DNA of 7,668 nt from Nitriliruptoraceae bacterium (GTDB taxonomy: Bacteria > Actinomycetota > Nitriliruptoria > Nitriliruptorales > Nitriliruptoraceae), in the NCBI GenBank assembly GCA_007120485.1, contig SKNP01000456.1, forward strand, positions 1-7,668. The letters run 5' to 3'. Positions 1 to 5,722 of the stretch are shown piece after piece (position 1 is the first letter of the stretch; each line of letters begins with the position of its first letter). The translations under genes were made by a program, and so were the position numbers. The notes beneath the pieces were generated by a model. The model had not been told where the DNA came from. It did not search any database and saw nothing but the letters and a program-made list of their open reading frames with translations.

Positions 1-452
1 ACCACCACCGCCAGGCCGCTGGCCGCGGTCATCCCGAGGCTCGCGCCGATCCACGTGGGCACCGGGCTCTGCGTGCCGGCCAGGGTCGTGGTCGCGATCA
101 TGGTCTTGTCGCCGAACTCCGCCACCAGGAACGCCAAGGTGACCCCGAGCAGGACCGACCCGCTGCGCAGCTCCGCGTCCTCGTCCTCGTCGTCATCATC
201 CCGCAGCGTCCAGATCCCGAACCCGAGGAACAGCAGCCCGCCACCGATCGCGATCGCCCGCTCCGGCAACGCGGCCCCGAGCGCGGCACCGATCAACGTC
301 GACAGGCCCATCATCACGACCGCCGCGATCGCGATCCCCGCGATCACCGGCCAAGGCCGGTACCGGGCCGCGAAGGCGATCGCCAGCAGCATGGACTTGT
401 CCCCGAGTTCGGCGAGGAACACCAGCCCGAAGGTGGCCAGCAACTCGTCCAC
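1..452 (-). CDS. TMEM165/GDT1 (UPF0016) family cation transporter, 3'-truncated by window edge
   Basis: Membrane protein of the GDT1/UPF0016 family, whose members move Mn2+ or Ca2+ (usually out of the cytoplasm) in exchange for protons; the ion here is not determinable. 150 residues are visible. The family's duplicated signature is present twice: E15-L-G-D18-K19-S20 in the first helix and E112-F-G-D115-K116-T117 in the repeat half; these acidic residues form the ion site in the family. Between the halves is an acidic cytoplasmic loop (residues 85-94, nine of ten Asp/Glu), as is common in the family. The start is GTG at 452, preceded by GGAGGAG at 461-467 with an 8-base gap, and the protein begins directly at the first conserved helix. 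Bacterial members are usually near 190 residues, so roughly 40 C-terminal residues lie beyond the window. It is 56 bases downstream of pcrA and could share its transcript. Confidence 0.9.
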   Translation of the reverse strand, partial: MDELLATFGLVFLAELGDKSMLLAIAFAARYRPWPVIAGIAIAAVVMMGLSTLIGAALGAALPERAIAIGGGLLFLGFGIWTLRDDDDEDEDAELRSGSVLLGVTLAFLVAEFGDKTMIATTTLAGTQSPVPTWIGASLGMTAASGLAVV

Positions 453-475
453 GCCGCACGCTCCTCCCCCCGGGG

Positions 476-494
476 GGCCGACCGGAGGTCGGCC
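476..494 (-). other. Hairpin between pcrA and the GDT1-family gene
   Basis: A perfect 7-bp stem (476-482 with 488-494) closes a 5-base loop, 14 bases past the pcrA stop. No T-run follows on the minus strand; instead the sequence runs into a C6G6 block (466-477) and the ribosome site of the next gene. It could be a weak U-less terminator, an mRNA end stabiliser, or a structure near the GDT1-family ribosome site. Only the pairing is observed; the role is inferred. Confidence 0.3.
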
Positions 495-508
495 ACGGAC
501 CCAGCCGG

Positions 509-2740
509 TCAGCCGACCTTCACCAACGGGGCGTAGGCGAGCATCAGGTGCTTGACGCCCTCTTCGCCGAACTCGACGGTCGCCTCGGCCCGTTCGCCCT
601 CCCCATCGAGTTCGCGGACCACCCCCTGACCGAACTTGGTGTGCATCACCGTGTCACCGACCCGGAACTCCGCGCCGCCGATCTCCAGCACCTCGACGTC
701 ACGCCGACGCCTGGCTGCTGACGAGCCGACGCTGGCGCTGCGCACCTCCACCAGCTCCTCCGGGACCTCCTCGAGGAACCGCGACGGCGGGTTGTAGTTG
801 ACGCCACCCCAGAGGCTGCGGTGTTCCGCGTGGGTGAGGTGCAACCGGTCCTGCGCGCGGGTCATCCCGACGTACGCCAGCCGTCGTTCCTCCTCGAGCT
901 GCTGGGGGTCCGACAGCGACCGCACGTGGGGGAAGACCCCGTCCTCCAGACCCACCAGGAACACCACGGGGTACTCGAGCCCCTTGGCGGTGTGGAGGGT
1001 CATCAACGTCACACGGCCGTCCTGCTCCGCTTCCGATCGCGCGTCGTCGCCATCGGCCGCATCGGCCGCCGCATCGGTGCCCAGCTGGTCCTGGTCGCTG
1101 ACCAGCGTCACCGACTCCAGGAAGGCCGCCAGCCCGGCCTCGCCGACCGCGCCGTCACCGCGCTCCTGGATCTCCTGCGCGACCGACCGCAGCTCCTGGA
1201 GGTTCTCCTCGCGGCCGAGCGCCTCCACGGTCCGTTCCGCCTGGAGCTCCCGCAGGTAGCCGGTGCGGTCGCCGATGCGTTCGATCAGGTCCCCGACCGG
1301 CAGGTCGTGGCGAAGTTCGGTCCGCAACCCGTCGAGCAGGTCGACGAACGAGCCGACCGCCGACACCGCACGAGCCCCGAGCCCCTGGACATGCTCGGCT
1401 TGTCGGGCGGCCGCCACGAACCCGATGCCCTCCCGGCGGGCGTGCAGGGCGATCGCCTCCACGGTCCGGTCACCGATCCCGCGGCGCGGCATGTTCACGA
1501 CCCGTCGGGCGGAGACGTCATCGTCCTCGTTGAGGAGCAGACGGGCGTAGGCGAGGACGTCCTTGATCTCCTTGCGCTCGTAGAACCGCACCCCGCCGAC
1601 GACCCGGTACGGCAGCCCGACCCGGATGAACACGTCCTCGAGCACCCGCGCCTGCGCGTTGGTGCGGTAGAAGACCGCGACGTCGTCGAAACCGTAGCCC
1701 TGCGAGCGCAGCTGCTCGCAGCGCTCTGCGACGAAGGCGGCTTCGTCGTGCTCGTCACCGGCCTCGTAGCGCACCACCTGCTCGCCGAGCCCACGGTCGG
1801 TCCACAGCTCAGCGCGCCGCTTCACCGACCCCTTGGCGATCAGCCCGTTGGCGGCATCGAGGATCGTCTGCGTCGAGCGGTAGTTGCGGTCGAGCACGAT
1901 GACCCGCGCGTCGGGGTGATCGGACTCGAAGTCGGTGATGTTGCGGATCGTCGCGCCACGGAACGCGTAGATGCCCTGCTGGGGGTCACCGACGACCATG
2001 ACGTTGCCGTGGCCTCCGGACAGCAGGTTGACGAGGTGGTACTGGACCCGGTTGGTGTCCTGGTACTCGTCGACCATCAGATGGCTGAAGCGGCGCTGGT
2101 AGTGCTCCCGGACGGGGTCGAACAGCTGGAGCAGCTCCACGGTCTTGACGATCAGATCGTCGAAGTCCAGGGCGTTGGCCTGCCGTAGCGCCTGCTCGTA
2201 CGCCTCGTACACCTCCGCGATCGAGGTCTCCGGCCACCCCTGGGCGCGTGCCTTGTACGACTCGAAGTCGACGAGTTCGTCCTTGGCGTGGCTGATGGCG
2301 GTCTGGATCGCGCGGGCGTTGAGCCGCTTGTCGTCCACACCGAGCTGCTTGGCCAACTGCCCGATCAGCCGGTTGGAGTCCTGCGCGTCGTAGATCGTGA
2401 AGCCACTGCGGTAGCCGAGACGTGGCAGCTCCTTGCGGAGGATCCGCACGCACGCCTTGTGGAAGGTCGTCACCCACATCCGCTCCCCGAGCCGCTCCCC
2501 GACGAGCCCACCGACACGGTCGGCCATCTCCCCCGCCGCCTTGTTGGTGAAGGTGATCGCGAGCACCTCGAACGGGTGGATGCCGTGGTCGCGGATCAGG
2601 TGGGCGATGCGGTGGGTGAGTACCCGGGTCTTGCCGGAACCGGCGCCGGCGACCACCAGCACGGGGCCGTCGACAGCACGGACGGCCTCCTGCTGCGCAG
2701 GGTTGAGCCCCTCGAGCAGGGGCGAGGTCACCTCGGGCAC
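509..2740 (-). CDS. pcrA: ATP-dependent DNA helicase PcrA/UvrD (superfamily 1A)
   Basis: Complete 743-residue 3'-to-5' DNA helicase that acts in the cytoplasm in nucleotide excision repair, replication-fork upkeep and removal of RecA or stalled RNA polymerase. Visible motifs: Q motif L12-N-P-x-Q16; Walker A A31-G-A-G-S-G-K37-T38; Ia around T63-F-T-N-K67; Walker B V223-D224-E225-Y-Q-D228; III from V250-G-D to R261-G-A; IV with N286-Y-R288-S; V around T581-L-H-T-A-K-G587; VI Y623-V-G-M-T-R628-A. An Ala/Asp/Glu-rich, probably disordered insertion precedes motif V (about 550-575). Residues 681-743 resemble the PcrA Tudor-like domain that contacts RNA polymerase (G-D-x-V-x-H-x-x-F-G-x-G-x-V). Start: the frame stays open upstream to 2878, but the GTG at 2740 has GAGGA 8 bases before it and homology begins just after; GTG 2731 lacks a spaced ribosome site. 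Motif III is unusual (see findings). UvrD1 is the alternative name in actinobacteria. Confidence 0.96.
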   Translation of the reverse strand: MPEVTSPLLEGLNPAQQEAVRAVDGPVLVVAGAGSGKTRVLTHRIAHLIRDHGIHPFEVLAITFTNKAAGEMADRVGGLVGERLGERMWVTTFHKACVRILRKELPRLGYRSGFTIYDAQDSNRLIGQLAKQLGVDDKRLNARAIQTAISHAKDELVDFESYKARAQGWPETSIAEVYEAYEQALRQANALDFDDLIVKTVELLQLFDPVREHYQRRFSHLMVDEYQDTNRVQYHLVNLLSGGHGNVMVVGDPQQGIYAFRGATIRNITDFESDHPDARVIVLDRNYRSTQTILDAANGLIAKGSVKRRAELWTDRGLGEQVVRYEAGDEHDEAAFVAERCEQLRSQGYGFDDVAVFYRTNAQARVLEDVFIRVGLPYRVVGGVRFYERKEIKDVLAYARLLLNEDDDVSARRVVNMPRRGIGDRTVEAIALHARREGIGFVAAARQAEHVQGLGARAVSAVGSFVDLLDGLRTELRHDLPVGDLIERIGDRTGYLRELQAERTVEALGREENLQELRSVAQEIQERGDGAVGEAGLAAFLESVTLVSDQDQLGTDAAADAADGDDARSEAEQDGRVTLMTLHTAKGLEYPVVFLVGLEDGVFPHVRSLSDPQQLEEERRLAYVGMTRAQDRLHLTHAEHRSLWGGVNYNPPSRFLEEVPEELVEVRSASVGSSAARRRRDVEVLEIGGAEFRVGDTVMHTKFGQGVVRELDGEGERAEATVEFGEEGVKHLMLAYAPLVKVG

Positions 2741-2748
2741 CGGACGGG

Positions 2749-2753
2749 TCCTC
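2749..2753 (-). promoter_or_regulatory. Ribosome binding site that sets the pcrA start
   Basis: GAGGA lies 8 bases before the GTG at 2740. The later in-frame GTG at 2731 would be 17 bases away and the upstream in-frame ATG at 2878 lies inside the preceding gene, so this site supports 2740. Confidence 0.6.
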
Positions 2754-2764
2754 GGACGGTGGGT

Positions 2765-2837
2765 GGACGGGGGCGCGCACGCGACGTGCGGTCGGCTCGA
2801 CGGGCGAGGGTAGTGCCGCGGTGCGACGCCCCCGTCC
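2765..2837 (-). other. Long inverted repeat in the pcrA leader
   Basis: Two perfect 11-base arms (2765-2775 and 2827-2837) are separated by 51 bases and fill most of the 101-base gap between the DUF4870 gene and pcrA. Inside is a second hairpin (2776-2781 with 2785-2790, 3-base loop). The RNA could fold as a branched element ending about 25 bases before the pcrA start and beginning 4 bases after the upstream stop. No T-run follows, so a classical terminator is not supported; a structured leader or mRNA-end structure is an inference. Confidence 0.4.
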
Positions 2838-2841
2838 GGGC

Positions 2842-3642
2842 TCACGCGACGAAACGGATCGTCAGCGGGTAGCGCCACCCTTCACCGTTGGAGGCCTTGA
2901 CCGCCCCGATGATCGGGAAGATGAACCACACCGCCGTCGCCCCGAGCAGCACGATGGCAACGATGATGAAGCCGATCCCGAGGGTCACGACCCCGAAGAG
3001 CATGGCGGGGATCGCCAACACGGCCCCGACGACCACCGCCAGGATGACCGTCAGCTGGAAGTTCAGCGCCTCCTTGCCGTGATGGTCGATGAACCCGTGC
3101 TCCTCACGCTTGAGCAGCCACACCAGCAAGGGGGCGAGGAACCCCAACACCGCCGCGCTGAGCGTCCCGAGGACCAGGGCACCGATGTGCGCACCGATGG
3201 CCCAGCCGCGGACCTCGCTGGACAGGCCGGACGGATGCGGAGGTGGCACCGCGCCCCCGGCGGGCCAACCGCCCGCAGGGGGCCCGCTCGGGGGCGGACC
3301 ACCGGGTCGACCACCGGCAGGGGGCGGACCCCCACCTGGCTGGCCACCCGCCGGAGGCGGACCGGCCTGGCCGCCGTCGACCGGGCGACCAGTCGCACCG
3401 GCACCACCCGACGGGTCGGGGCCAGCACCAGCATCGGCACCTGGCCGCGACGATCCCGGTGCATCCGAGGCCGTCGAGGTGGCGGCCATCGCCGGTCGGG
3501 GTGGCGGACCGTCGACGGCGGCGGTGGGCACGCCAGCGAAGGCCGGACCGCCGGTGGGCCGATCCGAGGCCGTCGCCTCCCCGCAGACGGCGCAGCTGGT
3601 GTCGGTCGGGTCCAGGTTGGCCCCGCAGGTCACGCAGGTCAT
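2842..3642 (-). CDS. Zinc-ribbon, DUF4870-domain membrane protein
   Basis: 266-residue protein of unknown function. Residues 1-21 hold a small zinc-ribbon pattern (C3-x-x-C6 and C17-x-x-C20). Residues 22-140 are a low-complexity, probably disordered Ala/Gly/Pro linker with P-P-P-A-G-G repeats at 94-134. Residues 143-266 match the DUF4870 (Tic20-like) type: three hydrophobic helices at about 148-177, 195-216 and 223-248, with the characteristic polar loop F-I-D-H-H-G-K-E-A-L-N-F-Q between helices 1 and 2. The linker and ribbon are expected in the cytoplasm, but topology is inferred. The ATG at 3642 has AGGAGG at 3649-3654, 6 bases before it; the frame remains open further upstream, yet that extension lacks homology and the ribbon starts right after this ATG. 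It lies 101 bases upstream of pcrA on the same strand; no functional link is evident. Confidence 0.85.
   Translation of the reverse strand: MTCVTCGANLDPTDTSCAVCGEATASDRPTGGPAFAGVPTAAVDGPPPRPAMAATSTASDAPGSSRPGADAGAGPDPSGGAGATGRPVDGGQAGPPPAGGQPGGGPPPAGGRPGGPPPSGPPAGGWPAGGAVPPPHPSGLSSEVRGWAIGAHIGALVLGTLSAAVLGFLAPLLVWLLKREEHGFIDHHGKEALNFQLTVILAVVVGAVLAIPAMLFGVVTLGIGFIIVAIVLLGATAVWFIFPIIGAVKASNGEGWRYPLTIRFVA
3241..3363 (-). repeat. Pro/Gly-rich repeat coding segment (DUF4870 protein linker)
   Basis: Encodes residues 94-134, built from imperfect copies of a ten-residue unit close to P-P-P-A-G-G-x-P-G-G, the clearest at residues 95-104 and 106-115, followed by shortened variants. On the plus strand the DNA is a chain of near-identical CCACC/GGCGGACC blocks, the type of sequence that can change copy number by slippage. 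Confidence 0.7.
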
Positions 3643-3703
3643 GGTCGTCCTCCTGGGACAAGGTTCGTTCGGACGCGGTTGGGTCGTTGTCTCTACGGTC
3701 GCA

Positions 3704-3729
3704 CGGGGAGCGATGCCCCGCCATCGGGG
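3704..3729 (-). other. Overlapping, mutually exclusive hairpins upstream of the DUF4870 gene
   Basis: The block CCCCG (3716-3720, plus strand) can pair either with CGGGG at 3704-3708 (7-base loop) or with CGGGG at 3725-3729 (4-base loop); only one 5-bp stem can form at a time. The site is about 60 bases before the ATG. The arrangement resembles an attenuator in outline, but short G/C stems arise easily at this base composition. Confidence 0.25.
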
Positions 3730-3850
3730 ACCACCCTGAACCTGCCGATGGACCACCAGGGTGCCGACCGGGGTCCGACCCGTCCTCGTCCGCACGCGCG
3801 GCAGCTGCGGACGCCCCGTCCCGAGGGACGTGGCGATGCCGGCCACACCG

Positions 3851-3978
3851 CCCACACCCCGACCCACCACCCCGCTCGCACCTCGACCCATCACCCAGGG
3901 TCACCACCCCGACCCACCATGAACCCGTCCGCGATGTCCACCCCGGGCCACCACCCCGGGCCACCACCCCGAGGTGGT
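3851..3978 (-). repeat. Iterated G-rich repeats with a quadruplex-type motif
   Basis: On the plus strand a 15-base unit CACCCCGACCCACCA occurs exactly at 3855-3869 and 3905-3919, with 13/15 matches at 3879-3893, 3939-3953 and 3952-3966, and a diverged partial copy from 3965. The first three copies are spaced 24 and 26 bases, the last ones 13 bases (two exact 13-base tandem units, 3945-3957 and 3958-3970). The minus strand is therefore G-rich, and 3851-3873 read on it has four runs of at least three G with loops of 4, 2 and 3 bases. The segment ends in a 6-bp hairpin (3963-3968 with 3973-3978). Confidence 0.65.
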
Positions 3979-3990
3979 CACGGGACAGCC

Positions 3991-4016
3991 GAGGGGCGGC
4001 CCGCGGGCCGCCCCTC
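3991..4016 (-). terminator. Candidate terminator hairpin after the binding-protein gene
   Basis: A perfect 26-base palindrome, GC-rich throughout, starts 22 bases past the binding-protein stop. It can form an 11-bp stem with a 4-base loop. There is no T-run on the minus strand after it, so it would be an I-shaped (U-less) terminator as proposed for high-GC actinobacteria, or a 3'-end stabiliser. The next gene is about 350 bases away, which supports a transcript end here. Confidence 0.6.
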
Positions 4017-4038
4017 AACCGTTGCGTTCACACGCGCA

Positions 4039-5460
4039 TCACGGGACGATGCACGGCTCGCTGTAGTCGAACGCCTCGGCGGTCTCACCGGTGACGTCCG
4101 TGGCGAGCACCTCGAGCTGCGTGTCGACCTCGCTGTTGGGCCGGCTGACCACCGCGACCCGCGGTGCGCCCTCGCCACCGTCCAGCGAGTAATCCCGATC
4201 CGGCAGCGCACCCTCGTAGTCGACGACCGTCTCACCGGCCGCGGCGCGGACACCCTCGCGGGTGAGGTCGCCGTTCGCGGCGGCGTTCTCGAGCACGCTC
4301 AGCAGCGGGTAGCTCCAGATCCAGCCGAAGGTGTAGCCATCGTTGGCGGGCATCTCGCCACCCATGGCATCCTGCATCGCGGCGTGCGCGTCGGAGCCAC
4401 CGTCGAACGGCTCCCACGGCCCGATGTGCAGGAACGCCGCCTCCAGGGCCGGAGCCGCTGGCGAGTCCATGATGCCCGGGTTCCAGGTCGGCACGGAGCC
4501 GATGAACTGGCCCTCGAAACCCTCGGCGACCGCGCCGCCGACGATCTCGGCCGCCTCGGCCGGGCCGACCGCCAACCCGACGACGTCCGCGCCCGATTCG
4601 AGCACGGCGCCGACCGCGGCGTCCTGGTTGCCGACCAGCGCGTTGGTGCCGGTCTCCGCGAACCCGAGGTGCTCCGCACCGGTCGCTTCGGCCCACGCCT
4701 CCGCGCCGGCGTTGAAGTCTCCCCCGTAGTCGCCGGGGAAGCCGACCACGAACACCGAGTCGAAGTCCGCGACCTCGTCCGCGACGTAGTCCAGACCGAC
4801 CTGCGCCTCCATGCAGTAGGAGTACCCCGAGTCGAGGATCAAGCCCTGATCCTGGTCGCTGAACTGCTGACCCGACCACCAGCCGGCGGGGTGGCCGACG
4901 ACGTTGTCGATGTCCATGTCGGGCAGGATCGCCTCGGTCGGCGGGGTACCCAGGGTCTGGGCGAGCGCGAGGATGTCCGGCTCGATCGAGCGGTACTCCG
5001 AGCTGTGGGTCTGCGGGTCGTACAGCGTGTCACGGGTGTACTCCGTGACGTTGACGTCGAACTGGCCGGCGATGCCGCCGTCCTGGTTGACCCGCTCCCA
5101 GAAGTCTTCCTGGCCCGCGACGATCTCCACGCCGAGCGGCGCGAACGGTCCCTCACTCAGGTCCGAGAGGATGCCGAGGTAGATGCAGCCGTTGTCCGGG
5201 TTGACCTCCTCGGGGCACGGCTCCTCGGTGATGCCCAGCCCGGTCTCGATCTCCTCGGGGGCGGCATCCTCCTCCGCGTCGTCCGGCTCGTCGGCGTCGT
5301 CCTCGTCGACGTCGTCGTCGGGTTCGTCGTCGACGACCTCCTCGTCGTCGTCCGGCGCGTCGGGCTCATCGGCGTCCTCGCCGTTGCCGCACGCCGCCAG
5401 CACCAGCGCCACGACGCTGAGCGCTGCGGCGTGACGCCGCCACCTCGTGAGTTTGCTCAT
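4039..5460 (-). CDS. Branched-chain amino acid/amide-type ABC transporter substrate-binding lipoprotein
   Basis: 473-residue extracytoplasmic binding protein of the Peripla_BP_6 (LivJ/LivK, HAAT family) type; it would capture solute and deliver it to the LivHM permease encoded just upstream. The signal peptide has R6-W-R8-R9, a hydrophobic stretch to L21 and a lipobox L21-A-A-C24, so the mature protein should be lipid-anchored at C24. Residues 28-72 are an acidic tether (30 of 45 Asp/Glu). The binding domain starts near I93 (I-Y-L-G-I-L-S-D-L) and runs to the C terminus, including L101-S-E-G-P-F-A-P-L-G and Q-D-G-G-I-A-G. Cysteines 82 and 92 flank the domain start and another is near the C terminus (about 471); disulfides are possible. 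The mature chain has no lysine and only eight arginines against about 100 acidic residues. ATG 5460 has GGGAGG at 5468-5473, 7 bases before it. Substrate is not predictable; livK is a family analogue, not a firm name. Confidence 0.92.
   Translation of the reverse strand: MSKLTRWRRHAAALSVVALVLAACGNGEDADEPDAPDDDEEVVDDEPDDDVDEDDADEPDDAEEDAAPEEIETGLGITEEPCPEEVNPDNGCIYLGILSDLSEGPFAPLGVEIVAGQEDFWERVNQDGGIAGQFDVNVTEYTRDTLYDPQTHSSEYRSIEPDILALAQTLGTPPTEAILPDMDIDNVVGHPAGWWSGQQFSDQDQGLILDSGYSYCMEAQVGLDYVADEVADFDSVFVVGFPGDYGGDFNAGAEAWAEATGAEHLGFAETGTNALVGNQDAAVGAVLESGADVVGLAVGPAEAAEIVGGAVAEGFEGQFIGSVPTWNPGIMDSPAAPALEAAFLHIGPWEPFDGGSDAHAAMQDAMGGEMPANDGYTFGWIWSYPLLSVLENAAANGDLTREGVRAAAGETVVDYEGALPDRDYSLDGGEGAPRVAVVSRPNSEVDTQLEVLATDVTGETAEAFDYSEPCIVP
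5245..5379 (-). repeat. Acidic trinucleotide-like coding repeat (lipoprotein tether)
   Basis: Encodes residues 28-72 of the binding lipoprotein. The plus strand is a near-continuous run of TCG/TCC/GTC triplets, giving Asp/Glu with scattered Ala, Pro and Val. This is low-complexity DNA in frame, so copy-number change would lengthen or shorten the tether without a frameshift. Confidence 0.65.
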
Positions 5461-5493
5461 CCCTGGACCTCCCGGTCGTCAAGGCTCCCGAAA

Positions 5494-5515
5494 CCGTTCG
5501 GCGATCGCCGAACGG
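5494..5515. promoter_or_regulatory. Perfect 22-bp palindrome upstream of the binding-protein gene
   Basis: The 22 bases read identically on both strands (11-base half-sites, centre GATC) and end 33 bases before the ATG at 5460, 20 bases before its ribosome site. A second, 10-base palindrome (5518-5527) sits 2 bases further upstream. Length, perfect symmetry and position fit an operator for a dimeric regulator (for example TetR or GntR type), or, as RNA, a leader hairpin. No promoter elements could be assigned with confidence, and no regulator gene is in the window. Confidence 0.5.
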
Positions 5516-5657
5516 ACACCTGCAGGTCGTCGCGGGGTCGCACGCGGTGCGGGTCGTTGCAAGCACCGACACCACGCCGACGTCCTCGTTGCTCCCGCAG
5601 TTCCTCCCGAACCCCTGTGGTTCGCCGGCAGCGTACTACTACCGGGCTCGTAGTGGC

Positions 5658-5677
5658 CGCGACCGTGCGCGGTCGCG
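5658..5677 (-). terminator. Weak candidate terminator hairpin after livM
   Basis: An 8-bp G/C stem (5658-5665 with 5670-5677) with a 4-base loop begins 45 bases past the livM stop. No T-run follows on the minus strand. Two further small hairpins (5638-5654, 5-bp stem; 5608-5624, 6-bp stem) follow it. They may partly reduce read-through from livHM into the binding-protein gene, or process the mRNA so that the binding protein is expressed at a different level; this is inference. Confidence 0.35.
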
Positions 5678-5722
5678 CCACGCCGATCGACGTGACCGCA
5701 CGCCCGTGCACTCGCGGATCGC

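Larger units (their letters stand above)
3643..4038. other. 396-base intergenic region between binding-protein gene and DUF4870 gene
   Basis: I see no supported gene here on either strand: open frames exist only because of high GC and have no ribosome site or recognisable protein. Contents, in minus-strand order: a 26-base hairpin (3991-4016), a 6-bp hairpin (3963-3978), G-rich iterated repeats (3851-3978) with a quadruplex motif (3851-3873), a 7-bp inverted repeat with an 18-base spacer (3732-3738 and 3757-3763), overlapping alternative hairpins (3704-3729), and the DUF4870 ribosome site (3649-3654). The promoter of the DUF4870 gene is expected here, but no convincing -35/-10 pair was found. 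Confidence 0.7.

Noticed and set aside
453..508. Manganese riboswitch (yybP-ykoY) before the GDT1-family gene
   Set aside because: The gap is only 56 bases, too short, and holds a single simple hairpin without the conserved motifs of that riboswitch.
821..2188. A 455-codon plus-strand frame opposite pcrA
   Set aside because: It is the antisense reading of conserved helicase codons and has no recognisable protein features.
2741..2878. N-terminal extension of PcrA by 46 residues from the ATG at 2878
   Set aside because: The extension would overlap the end of the DUF4870 gene, has no homology to helicases, and the GTG at 2740 has a well-spaced GAGGA site.
3643..3894. N-terminal extension of the DUF4870 protein by 84 residues
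   Set aside because: The extension is Arg/Gly/Thr-rich translation of intergenic repeats; the ATG at 3642 has an ideal AGGAGG site and starts the zinc ribbon.
3838..3978. CRISPR array or replication-origin iterons in the CACCCCG repeats
   Set aside because: Units are short (13-15 bases), degenerate and irregularly spaced with no unique spacers of constant length, and there is no AT-rich stretch, DnaA-box cluster or cas gene nearby.
5501..5510. GGCGATCGCC core as a HIP1-type genome repeat
   Set aside because: HIP1 is characteristic of cyanobacteria, and here the symmetry extends to 22 bases, so a site-specific palindrome explains it better.
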